56,760 bases of DNA, taken from positions 1 through 56,760 of the forward strand of contig NZ_JADBEL010000025.1 of assembly GCF_014873855.1 (NCBI RefSeq). The letters are read 5' to 3'. The translations under genes and the position numbers were made by a program. Shown here one piece after another: positions 7,949 through 16,295 of this stretch. The stretch is from Sporosarcina limicola (GTDB lineage: Bacteria; Bacillota; Bacilli; Bacillales_A; Planococcaceae). The notes beneath the pieces were generated by a model. That model made no database searches. It was not told the origin of the DNA and was given only the letters and a program-made list of their open reading frames with translations. How positions within the stretch are numbered: position 1 is the first letter of the stretch; every line of letters begins with the position of its first letter.

Positions 7949-9523
7949 ATGATAGGAACATGGGTATCGATTTTACCACCACTGATTGCCATTGTTATGG
8001 TATTGGTTACAAGGCGTGTATTACTCTCACTTGGAGCAGGTATAGTTGCTGCTGCACTCCTGGTTGCCTCCTTTGCACCTGGTGCATCTGTAGTTAATCT
8101 CTGGACGGCGATAACTGTCTCCTTTTGGGCCGATGGTGCACTGAATACGTACAATATCTTCATCATTCTATTTGTGTTGTTACTTGGTGTTATTACTGCA
8201 TTCGTAAGCCTTTCTGGCGGTAGCAGAGCATTCGCTGAGTGGGCGGTACTTCGTATTAAAACAAAGCGTGGAGCGAAATTACTAACGGTGTTTCTAGGCA
8301 TCGCAATTTTTGTAGATGACTATTTTAACGCATTGGCAGTTGGGCAGATTGCACGTCCAATTACAGATCAACATAAGATTTCAAGGGCGAAATTGGCATA
8401 TTTCATCGACTCAACTTCCGCTCCGATTTGTGTTATTTCTCCGATTTCAAGCTGGGGCGCTTTTTTGATTGGGCAACTTGCAATCATCTTTGGAGGTGCT
8501 GCAGCAATCAGTTATTCACCTCTCTCCGCTTTTATCATGATGGCGCCGATGAATTTTTATGTCGTTGCGACACTTGCGATGGTATTCTTCCTTGCATGGA
8601 CCGATTTTGATTTATTTGAAATGAAGAAACAGGAACAACGAGCCACTCAAACAGGTCAGTTATTTGATCCGAAAAAGGAAATCCCGGGACAGTTGAAAGA
8701 AGATTTCCCTATACATGCACATGGTCGTGTACGTGATCTTGTAGCACCTATCGTTACGCTTGTGGTGGTGACATTTAGCATGATGATCTGGACGGGATAT
8801 TTGGAGGGTGGATCATTAAGTATTTGGGCTATCTTTGAAAACACGGATGTACCGTTATCATTGCTGACAGGAGGTATCGCGGGGACTGTACTTGCAGGAT
8901 TGCTTTATTTATCCCAGCGGAAGAAAAATGATACGGTCAGTGTATCTCTTATGGGGCGTGCTTTTGTAGGTGGCTTAAAGGCGATGATGCCTGCGGTTTC
9001 CATCTTGGTTTTTGCATGGGCACTGACATACCTTATCGACCTATTGAAGACGGGACTTTATTTGTCTGAGGTTGTTGCGAAAGCGAATTTACCAGTTGCT
9101 TTCTTGCCAGTTATTATGTTCATTCTTGCAGGACTGATGGCGTTTTCAACAGGAACTTCATGGGGGTCTTTTGGTATACTTCTACCGATTGCTGGAACAA
9201 TCATGTTGGATGCAGCACCGGAAATGTTATTGCCAGCACTGGCAGCAGTTCTTGCAGGAGCGGTTTTCGGAGATCATTGTTCACCGATTTCTGATACGAC
9301 GATTCTATCTTCTACGGGAGCAGGATGTAATCATATTGATCACGTTTCGACTCAGTTGCCCTATGCGCTGATTAGTGCGGCGATTGCAGCAGCCGGTTAT
9401 GTCGTATTAGGATTTACCGGTTCAATTTTGTTGGGACTTTCTACAGTTATAATTATTCTTATTGTATTGTTTGCAATTTGGACCATTAGAATGAAAAAAG
9501 AAGCGGAACAATTGTCAGTATAA
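7949..9523 (+). CDS. NhaC-family Na+/H+ antiporter-type permease, probable lysine transporter
   Basis: About 524 residues and 11-12 hydrophobic segments. It includes the family motifs around DDYFNALAVGQIARP and DSTSAPICVISPISSWGAF in the first half, and GTSWGSFGILLPIAG with FGDHCSPISDTTILSSTGAG in the second half. Start ATG at 7949 has GGAGGAA 7-9 bp upstream; an in-frame ATG at 7934 would overlap that site. The upstream lysine riboswitch indicates that the physiological substrate is lysine, probably with Na+ or H+ coupling. That conclusion comes from the regulatory element, since the protein family alone would suggest Na+/H+ or malate/lactate exchange. A terminator at 9537-9566 makes this a single-gene unit. 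Confidence 0.85.
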   Translation: MIGTWVSILPPLIAIVMVLVTRRVLLSLGAGIVAAALLVASFAPGASVVNLWTAITVSFWADGALNTYNIFIILFVLLLGVITAFVSLSGGSRAFAEWAVLRIKTKRGAKLLTVFLGIAIFVDDYFNALAVGQIARPITDQHKISRAKLAYFIDSTSAPICVISPISSWGAFLIGQLAIIFGGAAAISYSPLSAFIMMAPMNFYVVATLAMVFFLAWTDFDLFEMKKQEQRATQTGQLFDPKKEIPGQLKEDFPIHAHGRVRDLVAPIVTLVVVTFSMMIWTGYLEGGSLSIWAIFENTDVPLSLLTGGIAGTVLAGLLYLSQRKKNDTVSVSLMGRAFVGGLKAMMPAVSILVFAWALTYLIDLLKTGLYLSEVVAKANLPVAFLPVIMFILAGLMAFSTGTSWGSFGILLPIAGTIMLDAAPEMLLPALAAVLAGAVFGDHCSPISDTTILSSTGAGCNHIDHVSTQLPYALISAAIAAAGYVVLGFTGSILLGLSTVIIILIVLFAIWTIRMKKEAEQLSV

Positions 9524-9536
9524 GAGAAGACGAGTG

Positions 9537-9566
9537 GAAGCGGTGAAATTTCGCCGCTTCTTTATT
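9537..9566 (+). terminator. Terminator after the lysine transporter
   Basis: GAAGCGG and CCGCTTC form a stem around a 10-nt loop, followed by TTTATTAT. Confidence 0.75.
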
Positions 9567-9717
9567 ATAGAATAAATAGTTTTCAAAGTTCATAATCTAC
9601 ATGTCTGTACACATGGTATTCTTTGGGCTGAAGGTTGTTTGAAGTCTGAATTTATGATACATTGACATCAGTAAAGGAAACGCTTTAATAGTCTGTTCGA
9701 ATGGAGAGTTGATTGCC

Positions 9718-10662
9718 GTGTCATGTAGACCAAAAACAGGAAATAAAACAGAGCATATTAGAAAACCGGATTGGCTGAAAATCAAGCTCAATACGAATGA
9801 CAATTATACAGAACTAAAGAAAATGATGCGGGAGAACAATCTTAACACGGTTTGTGAAGAAGCCCGCTGTCCGAATATCCATGAATGTTGGGGAGAAAGA
9901 CGTACTGCAACATTTATGATTCTTGGCGCAATCTGCACGCGTGCATGTCGATTCTGCGCAGTTAAAACTGGATTGCCGAATGAATTAGATACCGCTGAAC
10001 CTGAACGTGTTGCAGATTCTGTTGCACTTATGAATCTCAAACATACAGTTGTTACAGCTGTAGCGCGTGATGATCAGAAAGACGGTGGGTCGGCAATTTT
10101 TGCTGAAACGATTCGAGCAATTCGTAGAAAAAATCCGTTTACAACAGTGGAAGTGCTACCGTCGGATATGGGTGGAGATTATGATAACTTGAAACGTCTT
10201 ATGGACGCCAAGCCGGATATCCTGAATCACAACATTGAAACGGTACGTCGCCTTACCCCTAGAGTCCGTGCGCGTGCAACGTATGACCGTTCGCTCGAAT
10301 TTTTACTTCGTGCAAAAGAGATGCAGCCGTCCATACCGACGAAATCTTCTTTGATGCTAGGTCTTGGTGAAACGCATGAGGAAATCCTTGAAACGATGGA
10401 CGATCTCCGAGCACATAAAGTAGATATTATGACGATTGGTCAGTACTTACAGCCGACAAAGAAACATTTAATAGTACAGAAATATTACTCGCCTCAGGAA
10501 TTTGGAGAGTTAAGAAAAATTGCAATGTCTAAAGGGTTTTCACACTGCGAAGCGGGTCCACTTGTCCGTTCAAGTTATCATGCTGATGAGCAAGTGAATG
10601 CAGCAGCAAAGGAAAGACAACTTCAAGGTGATGCGCAACTCGAAACAACACTGCAAAGTTAA
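9718..10662 (+). CDS. lipA: Lipoyl synthase
   Basis: The enzyme inserts two sulfurs into octanoyl groups on lipoyl domains, using a radical-SAM cluster and a sacrificial auxiliary cluster. The auxiliary-cluster cysteines are C46, C51 and C57 ([12 protein letters not shown]). The radical-SAM cysteines are C73, C77 and C80 (CTRACRFC). The RSSYHA motif near the C terminus holds the serine ligand. The length, 314 residues, is typical. The GTG start at 9718 was chosen because GGAGAG lies 9 bp upstream, while the in-frame TTG at 9709 touches that site. It is the B. subtilis yutB/lipA position, followed by yutD. Confidence 0.95.
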   Translation: MSCRPKTGNKTEHIRKPDWLKIKLNTNDNYTELKKMMRENNLNTVCEEARCPNIHECWGERRTATFMILGAICTRACRFCAVKTGLPNELDTAEPERVADSVALMNLKHTVVTAVARDDQKDGGSAIFAETIRAIRRKNPFTTVEVLPSDMGGDYDNLKRLMDAKPDILNHNIETVRRLTPRVRARATYDRSLEFLLRAKEMQPSIPTKSSLMLGLGETHEEILETMDDLRAHKVDIMTIGQYLQPTKKHLIVQKYYSPQEFGELRKIAMSKGFSHCEAGPLVRSSYHADEQVNAAAKERQLQGDAQLETTLQS

Positions 10663-10686
10663 AGGTGGATGTTCAAGAGGTCCGGG

Positions 10687-10746
10687 AAAAAGAGCTCAAT
10701 AATTACGTTGTCAGCTTGCCAGTACTTCACGGCTCTTTTTGTCCTC
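10687..10746 (+). terminator. Probable terminator after lipA
   Basis: AAAAAGAGC (10687-10695) pairs exactly with GCTCTTTTT (10732-10740), with a loop of about 36 nt followed by further T-rich sequence. The long loop lowers confidence. Confidence 0.45.
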
Positions 10747-10784
10747 CTTTTTTTGAACCCTTATGATATGGCGGTGAAAGCAGA

Positions 10785-11096
10785 ATGATACTCATTGATG
10801 ATTGGGAGTTTGAGCTTATTATAGATTTCCGTGAAGGCTTCAACGAAGATGCACTACTTGCAAGATATAGTGATGTTCTCCTCAAATACGACTATATACT
10901 GGGCGACTGGGGATATGGACAACTGCGTCTAAAGGGTTTTTTTGATGACCGGAACCAGAAAGCGACGTATGAGACGAAAATCAGCACACTTCAAGATTAT
11001 CTGTACGAGTACTGTAATTTTGGCTGTGCTTACTTCGTTTTGAAAAAAGCAAGTCGTGTAAAAAAAGAAATAGCAAGTCCAATTACGGAAGAATAA
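10785..11096 (+). CDS. yutD: YutD family protein (DUF1027)
   Basis: A soluble protein of 103 residues with no signal peptide or membrane segment. It shows the YutD pattern: an N-terminal FREGFNEDALLARYSDVLLKYDYILGDW region, followed by GQLRLKGFF and a C-terminal FGCAYFVLKK stretch. YutD is conserved in Firmicutes next to lipA, but its molecular function is not established. The ribosome site upstream is weak (GGCGGTGAAAG). A strong terminator at 11103 follows. Confidence 0.85.
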   Translation: MILIDDWEFELIIDFREGFNEDALLARYSDVLLKYDYILGDWGYGQLRLKGFFDDRNQKATYETKISTLQDYLYEYCNFGCAYFVLKKASRVKKEIASPITEE

Positions 11097-11102
11097 TAAG
11101 TT

Positions 11103-11142
11103 CCCATGCGAATCATCTCCGATTTGCGTGGGGCTTTTTTTT
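11103..11142 (+). terminator. Terminator after yutD
   Basis: A 12-bp stem (CCCATGCGAATC with GATTTGCGTGGG, two G-U pairs) around a 6-nt loop is followed by CTTTTTTTT. Confidence 0.85.
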
Positions 11143-11199
11143 CGTGGTGGGAGTTATGGTATTATGGAGAAGGTATATATCATTCAGGGGGGATTGGCA

Positions 11200-11649
11200 A
11201 TGTATTTTATCGACCGAAATCAAATTAATGAAACGCTTGAACATATGGAAGGTTTGCTTGCATTGTACGAAAGTGGGAGTAGATGGGCTGAGGATGAAAT
11301 CCGTTCGTTAGCGTTGGAACGGATTGCGCATGTCATCATTGAGTCGATTATTGACGTAGGCAACTCGATGATTGATGGATTCATCATGCGAGATCCTGGC
11401 AGCTATGAAGACATTATCGATATCATGGAGGACGAACATGTCATTTCTTCTGAAATGGCTGGTCCATTGAAACAGGTTATCGAACTTAGAAAAATGATTG
11501 TGCGTGAGTTCACAAAAGTGGATGCCCAAAAAATTAGTCTTGTACTATATGAAAATCTGGAGGAACTACAAGAATTTCCGGATAACGTCCGATACTATCT
11601 TGAAAACGAGCTTGGACCAGTCTCTGCTTTTTTACCGAAGAATAAATGA
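11200..11649 (+). CDS. yutE: YutE, DUF86/HepT-like protein
   Basis: An all-alpha protein of 149 residues resembling HepT, the RNase component of MNT-HepT toxin systems. The family's RxxxxxH motif is degenerate here: the expected site reads RKMIVREFTKVD, with no histidine. No nucleotidyltransferase antitoxin gene is adjacent, as is also the case for B. subtilis yutE. An ordinary housekeeping role or a decayed nuclease is more likely than an active toxin. The ATG at 11200 has GGGGGG about 8 bp upstream; longer in-frame starts would run back through the yutD terminator. Confidence 0.8.
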   Translation: MYFIDRNQINETLEHMEGLLALYESGSRWAEDEIRSLALERIAHVIIESIIDVGNSMIDGFIMRDPGSYEDIIDIMEDEHVISSEMAGPLKQVIELRKMIVREFTKVDAQKISLVLYENLEELQEFPDNVRYYLENELGPVSAFLPKNK

Positions 11650-11673
11650 AGTAAGGTACATAAAAAGAAAAGC

Positions 11674-11698
11674 TCCGGGCGCCTTTCAGACGCCCGGA
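11674..11698 (-). terminator. Hairpin between yutE and yuzB, distal
   Basis: TCCGGGCG pairs with CGCCCGGA. On the minus strand it is followed by GCTTTTCTTTTTA, so it terminates minus-strand transcripts (yuzB). On the plus strand it has no T-run. Confidence 0.6.
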
Positions 11699-11743
11699 AC
11701 TGGATAGTGATAAAAGCTTATATTTTCTTATTTTAAAATAAAA

Positions 11744-11770
11744 ACTAACCGCTCCTATAAGGCGGTTAGT
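11744..11770 (-). terminator. Terminator of yuzB
   Basis: ACTAACCGC pairs with GCGGTTAGT just past the yuzB stop. On the minus strand it is followed by TTTTTATTTT. Confidence 0.7.
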
Positions 11771-11778
11771 CATAATGC

Positions 11779-12024
11779 TCAAAAGAGCGGATTATCTTCA
11801 ATGAATTGATAGATACGTTCTGTTAGTTCGTCTGGCGTATCAGCTTCCACAATTTCTCCATTTACAATTGCGTAGAAAGATTCGGCACACTTTGTGCAAT
11901 AGCTAAGACAGCCATATTCAAGGACATCCAAATTTGGATCTTTTTCTAATGTTTCAAACGTTTTCTGTGAACCGTTTACAATATTACTAATGCAAAACTC
12001 GACAATCGGATTCACGATGATCAC
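11779..12024 (-). CDS. yuzB: YuzB family protein (DUF1450)
   Basis: An 81-residue protein with four conserved cysteines: C11 in VEFCISN, and C39, C43 and C46 in YGCLSYCTKC. The layout resembles a small thioredoxin-like or thin [2Fe-2S] ferredoxin-like fold, so metal-cluster or thiol chemistry is plausible; that part is inference. It is divergent from yutJ, exactly as in B. subtilis. The ORF starts 132 bp from the yutJ start. Confidence 0.85.
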   Translation of the reverse strand: MIIVNPIVEFCISNIVNGSQKTFETLEKDPNLDVLEYGCLSYCTKCAESFYAIVNGEIVEADTPDELTERIYQFIEDNPLF

Positions 12025-12080
12025 CTCACCTATTAGGAATCCTACTACTTTTTTCCTTGGACGTCAATTCCCCCAACTCA

Positions 12081-12109
12081 TTGTGAAACATCTCACAAAC
12101 TGATATAAT
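12081..12109 (+). promoter_or_regulatory. yutJ promoter with an overlapping Rex-type operator
   Basis: TTGTGA (12081-12086), 17 bp and TATAAT (12104-12109) form a sigmaA promoter. The inverted repeat TTGTGA-N6-TCACAA (12081-12098) covers the -35 box and matches the consensus of the NADH-sensing repressor Rex. A high NADH/NAD+ ratio would relieve repression of this NADH dehydrogenase-like gene. The site is seen directly; regulation by Rex is inference. Confidence 0.75.
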
Positions 12110-12156
12110 TGTATGTGAGAAAATAACGGAATATTGCTTTACGAAGGAGAAAAATT

Positions 12157-13224
12157 ATGAGAAAACTTGTACTGCTTGGTGCTGGATATGGGAATATGCG
12201 CATTTTGCTACGTTTGCTAAATAAAGACCTTCCAGACGATGTTGAAATAACGCTTGTTGATAGAACCCCTTTTCATAGTTTGAAAACTGAATTCTATGCG
12301 CTTGCGGCCGGAACTGTGTCAGATTCGATTGTACGTGTGCCACTTCCTACACATGACAGGCTAACTGTTATTGGCGGTGAAATTATTGAAATCAGACCGG
12401 ATGAGAAGTGTGTATATCTCTCTGATGGTGTGCAAATCAATTATGATGAACTTGTCATCGGTCTTGGATGCGAAGATAATTATCACGATGTACCGGGAGC
12501 GGCGGAGTCTACATACAGCATCCAGACAATTGGAAAATCGAGAGTTACATACGAGAAACTTCTCGGTTTAAGTGGCGGAGCGACAGTCGGCATTGTAGGC
12601 GCTGGGCTTAGTGGAATCGAATTAGCCAGCGAATTGCGGGAAAGTAGACCAGATTTGAACATTAAATTGTTTGATCGAAGTCCTCGTATATTGAGAGACT
12701 TTCCTGAACGACTTAGTAACTTTGTAAAGGGATGGTTTGACAAACACAATGTCGTTGTTGTTTCAAATTCAAACATTACAGGAGTAGGGCCAAACGTACT
12801 TTACAATCATGAAGAAACGATACCGGTTGACGCCGTTGTATGGACAGCTGGAATTCGTCCTGTCGCACCTGTGGATAACATCGACACGGAAAAAGACAAA
12901 TCAGGTCGTGTTGTATTGAATATATATCACCAGTTACCCGATTTTGAAGATGTATACGTGGTGGGAGACTGTGCTGCGCTTCCTTACGCGCCAAGTGCAC
13001 AAGTTGCTGAAGAACAGGCAGAACAAATTGTACGGGTGCTACGCCACGTATGGAATGGCGAACTACTACCCGAAAAAATGCCGGAAATCAAGCTAAAAGG
13101 TTTCCTTGGATCACTAGGTAAAAAACAAGGATTTGCTTATCTCGCAGATCGTACTGTAACAGGACGTATCGCAAGATTATTAAAGTCTGGCGTGCTCTGG
13201 ATGTATAAATGGCATAACGGATGA
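12157..13224 (+). CDS. yutJ: YutJ, type II NADH dehydrogenase-like FAD protein
   Basis: A 355-residue pyridine nucleotide-disulfide oxidoreductase fold. The FAD-binding GAGYGNMR motif is at the N terminus, a second dinucleotide motif GIVGAGLSGIELASELRE is near residue 146, and the FAD-contacting VYVVGDCAALP is near residue 267. It resembles NDH-2, which passes electrons from NADH to quinone at the membrane, though the physiological substrate of YutJ is not established. Its last codons (WHNG, stop) form the left copy of the direct repeat bounding the neighbouring island, so the gene stays intact despite the insertion. It lies behind a Rex-type operator. Confidence 0.9.
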   Translation: MRKLVLLGAGYGNMRILLRLLNKDLPDDVEITLVDRTPFHSLKTEFYALAAGTVSDSIVRVPLPTHDRLTVIGGEIIEIRPDEKCVYLSDGVQINYDELVIGLGCEDNYHDVPGAAESTYSIQTIGKSRVTYEKLLGLSGGATVGIVGAGLSGIELASELRESRPDLNIKLFDRSPRILRDFPERLSNFVKGWFDKHNVVVVSNSNITGVGPNVLYNHEETIPVDAVVWTAGIRPVAPVDNIDTEKDKSGRVVLNIYHQLPDFEDVYVVGDCAALPYAPSAQVAEEQAEQIVRVLRHVWNGELLPEKMPEIKLKGFLGSLGKKQGFAYLADRTVTGRIARLLKSGVLWMYKWHNG

Positions 13225-13225
13225 A
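13204..13225 (+). repeat. Left attachment-site repeat (attL-like) in the 3' end of yutJ
   Basis: Twenty-two bases, starting TATAAATGGC and ending CGGATGAA, are repeated exactly at 19251-19272. They include the yutJ stop codon. An integrase pseudogene begins 66 bp downstream. Confidence 0.85.
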
Positions 13226-13290
13226 TTAACCAACAAACGTTGTTGTATCAACGTTTTCGGGGCTTGGAAATCCTTTATAAAAATGAAATG

Positions 13291-14495
13291 TCACATTTCT
13301 ATCACATTCCCCTTTGGGTTTGTTAAATTCAAGATGTCGCCGTATCGATTTTTAATCTTTGCGGTGGCATCTTCTTTCATTTTTTCGGTCATGTGTGTGT
13401 AGATATCCATCGTAGTTTTAGAATCTTCATGACCAACTCGATCCATGATTGTTTTTAAATCAACACCTGTTTCTGTCAACATAGTAATAGGAGTATGTCG
13501 TAAAATGTGAGGCCCTTCAATTTTAGTGATAGACGTCTTTTTTATAAGTCGGATGATTCGATCGTAAATAAAGCGGCTGGAATACGGATAACCATTTTGT
13601 CTACAAAAAACGAAATTACCATCATAAAAATCCTCAACATCTTTTCGAGTGCTTAATCTGATTTTATTTTGCATGATTTTGTGCCTTTTGAGCATGTTCA
13701 AGATATCTTCGTCAATATCAATCGTTCGAATGGACGCTTTTGTTTTTGGCGGCATGATTTTAAATTTCCGCATGTTATGATCCGGTATGTCCACTGTTTT
13801 TGTAATTCGCAATTCATTTGAATCGTGAAATATGTCAGTCCATTTCAGCGCACACATTTCCCCGACGCGCATTCCGGTGAATGCCAGTAAATAAAACCAC
13901 TCTTTATCCAATGGCAACCCGTTAGATAACGTCATACGTAAAAACGCATCCAATTCGTAGCGCTCAAAGTACTGTTCTTCTACGGTCATATTTTCGATTT
14001 CTTCAACAGTTAATATCTTTTTAGGGATAACGACAGCTAACACAGGATTATCCACACGTATTTTGTGTTGAATGGCAAACGTAAAAATAAAATTGGCCGT
14101 TACTTTCGCGTTTTCCATTAACGACTTCGATAAACCTAACTTATGGAGATCCACAAAGATGCCTTGTAAGGACCTTGTGTCGATTTCAACAATGCGGGAT
14201 TGCGTAGTAACACTTTAATGGATGAACGCCTGTTACACAGCGTGCTATCCTTCACGCCGGTCAATGCAGATACGTCAAACCATTCGAACGCGATTTTTTC
14301 AAACGTTAACTTTTTACTTTTCTTGTTATCAACGCCGTATTCCTCCTGCCTCGCAACCTCATCCTTTACTTTTTTCCTTGCAATTGTTTTTGGTTTTCCC
14401 CTTCACCTGACTTGATTCCGCTTGTTTGTAACTGAATCTCTTGACCCGTCCGCAACACATTCCCAAACTCCACTATCAAGCTGCTTACACTTCAC
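13291..14495 (-). pseudogene. Phage-type tyrosine integrase with one nonsense codon and one frameshift
   Basis: A GTG start at 14495 follows GAGGAGGTG. The N-terminal arm-binding segment reads GVWECVADG and NKRNQVR, then meets TGA at 14403-14405. It resumes as RGKPKTIARKKVKDEV and the core-binding domain (FEWFDVSALTGVKDSTL). A one-base loss near 14185 shifts the frame, after which IDTRSLQGIFVDLHKLG continues to the intact catalytic domain. That domain has Arg in GMRVGEMCALKW, HILRH (HxxR), and VGHEDSKTTMDIY with the Tyr nucleophile. Full length would be about 400 residues. The gene lies next to the left attachment repeat, as expected of the element's own integrase. The final residues read on without damage, so inactivation is upstream only. 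Confidence 0.85.
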
Positions 14496-14536
14496 ATGAA
14501 TCACCTCCTCGTTTTAATCTATTTCAGCAAGCAAGT

Positions 14537-15279
14537 TTCGTGCGTCCGCATTGGTGGATAGACTATGGAAGTAATACCGACAATACGATTGTCGCGGCTG
14601 CCTACAGCAAGGTACGCCTTCCGGTCAATAGCGGTACAGGATTCGGGAAATACATCATCATAACGCATGGAAACGGTTGGGAAACTCTGTATGCCCATTT
14701 GTCAGTGATTAATGTCAGTCCTAGGCAGAAAGTTAAACATGGCCAAAAAATCGACATGAAAGGCACGACGGGTAACTCGACTGGCGTTCACCTGCATTTT
14801 GAAATCTCGAAAGGTAAATGGTCGAATAAATACGTCACGCATATCAATCCAGCACTCCACATCGATGATCAAGATGTCCGACATTCACAGACAACACTCA
14901 ATCAAATCGGTACAAAGTGGCGGTGGATGGTTTGTATGGTGACGGATTAGCAAAAGTTGTATTGGATTTTCAAAAGAAAAACAAGCTTGGTGCGGATGAG
15001 GTGGCTGGGAGAGTTACGATGGCAGCTAATGAAAAAGTGCTTACATCATTGATTACGCCACCAAAAGAGGAGGAAATCAAAGTGCCAAATTTATATAATC
15101 CGGAGTCAAAAGCGGTGATAGAATTAACAGCCCGTGTGTTGAGCCGTCTTGAAAAACAAGAAACTAATCCGATTTCGGACGTCCATCGCAAGAACCTTGA
15201 ATCGGGAACGCTTACAGATTCCCAAGCGATTGGGATTTTGTTCGTGGCGATTGATAGGGAATTTCTTACTAAGAATTAA
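14537..15279 (+). pseudogene. Phage endolysin: M23 peptidase plus peptidoglycan-binding domain, truncated and frameshifted
   Basis: The first part matches LytM/M23 endopeptidases: a PHWWIDY stretch in place of the usual HxGxD, GTGFGKYIIITHGNGWETLYAHLS, and the metal-binding HLHFE near 14790-14805. The frame shifts by one base around 14910-14920. The second part, starting VDGLYGDGLAKVVLDFQKKN, is a PG_binding_1 repeat domain followed by a short C-terminal tail. The N-terminal part of the enzyme is missing: upstream sequence is the 5' end of the opposing integrase, so a deletion joined the two. Endolysins of this M23-PGBD layout are known from Bacillales prophages. No holin is visible. Confidence 0.75.
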
Positions 15280-15289
15280 GGAAAAGAAA

Positions 15290-15313
15290 AGCCCTACTCA
15301 ATCGAGAGGGGCT
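15290..15313 (-). terminator. Terminator of the small minus-strand gene
   Basis: AGCCCC and GGGCT, with CTC/GAG in the inner stem, form a hairpin that ends in a pyrimidine tract only in the minus direction. Confidence 0.5.
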
Positions 15314-15405
15314 GATTTCAATGACTCTCTTCGCTCATCTAGCAGCATCCTTAATTCCTCAATATCTTCTGAAGTAGCCTGATTACGTATGAAACGGTTC
15401 ACCAT
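15298..15405 (-). CDS. Small protein of 35 residues, unknown
   Basis: The minus strand encodes a 35-residue frame from ATG 15405 (an in-frame ATG at 15414 is an alternative). Its charged helical part reads SEDIEELRMLLDERRESL. The stop codon sits inside a hairpin (15290-15313) that is followed on the minus strand by GCTTTTCTTTTCC, so the gene has its own terminator. That arrangement argues for a real gene. There is no clear ribosome site, and I do not recognise the family. Confidence 0.4.
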   Translation of the reverse strand: MVNRFIRNQATSEDIEELRMLLDERRESLKSAPLD

Positions 15406-15414
15406 CACATCCAT

Positions 15415-16295
15415 TCATTATGAAAAGGATGACAATTGATAGGAAGGTAGCACGTAGGAATGTGTAAACAATAAATATTTGTTTAGAGCTATAGTGAAAG
15501 AGGTTTAATAAGTTAATTCATGCAGTAATTTCTATCCTATTATTGTTTCTTCCCTAGAGAAGGAAATTTTAGTGGTTTGTCCTTTTTTCAAAAGGGGCTA
15601 TATCTATTCTTTGGATGATGAATTTCAACCTGTATTCTATATTCCTGTTTAGTAGATATAACACCCCATTAAGGTAATGAATAATTGGTTTTAGATACCA
15701 ATTGGAGAGTGGCTGTATAGGTGGCGATTTGTGGAACAATCCAAAATTGTTCCATATAAAGATCCCAAACATAGGTCTTAGTCTAAGTCTCTTCATTAAT
15801 TATTCATAGTCTATACTATAACCTATGAAGTGAGTTGAAAAGTGGTAAATCCAATGCATTTAAATGAAGGCACCAAAGGTTTCCTGGCTTTGAAAACCAA
15901 TTCTTCCCCGGTTTTCAAAGATAAATAGGAATAGGAGGATCTCGTGACGGTTCACGCCGTTCAAGAAATCCTTTTTTAAATTCTCAGTTTGAACGAGAAA
16001 AGTGGATGGGCTACAGTGATTTAGACAATTCTGATAGATACTGTGTAATACACAACAATAACAATTCATCCAGAAGAATAAAAATACCAGAAAAAATCAG
16101 ATGAAACTCGTCCCCAGCTGACCTTTCATATTTCTTTTAACCTTGGATTTCGATAGGAATAACCCGAATAAAGTTAACTAGTAAGAACTAGTTAACTTTA
16201 TAATACGGACGCACTCAATAGTTCATTAAAGAACATAAAGTGACATACTCTTCAGATAGCTAAAAATCGTCTCGTAATTTTACAAAAATAAGAAG
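15415..16295. other. Largely non-coding stretch of the island with one coding-like remnant
   Basis: Most of this AT-rich region has only short broken frames. At 15925-16104 (plus) 60 codons are open, beginning with Gly/Arg/Ser-rich sequence (GGSRDGSRRSRNPF) and containing FEREKWMGYSDLD and NNNNSS. The composition looks protein-like, but there is no convincing start. A near-perfect inverted repeat is seen around 16174-16200 (AAAGTTAACTAG and CTAGTTAACTTT). I see nothing else. Confidence 0.35.

Noticed and set aside
11200..11649. MNT-HepT toxin-antitoxin system at yutE
   Set aside because: No nucleotidyltransferase gene is adjacent and the HepT catalytic motif is degenerate.
14403..14405. In-frame TGA in the integrase as selenocysteine or readthrough codon
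   Set aside because: A frameshift elsewhere in the same gene and the general decay of the island make a plain nonsense mutation far more likely, and no selenocysteine element is visible.
14905..14925. Programmed frameshift in the endolysin
   Set aside because: No slippery heptamer is evident, and the N terminus of the gene is also missing, so mutation is the simpler explanation.
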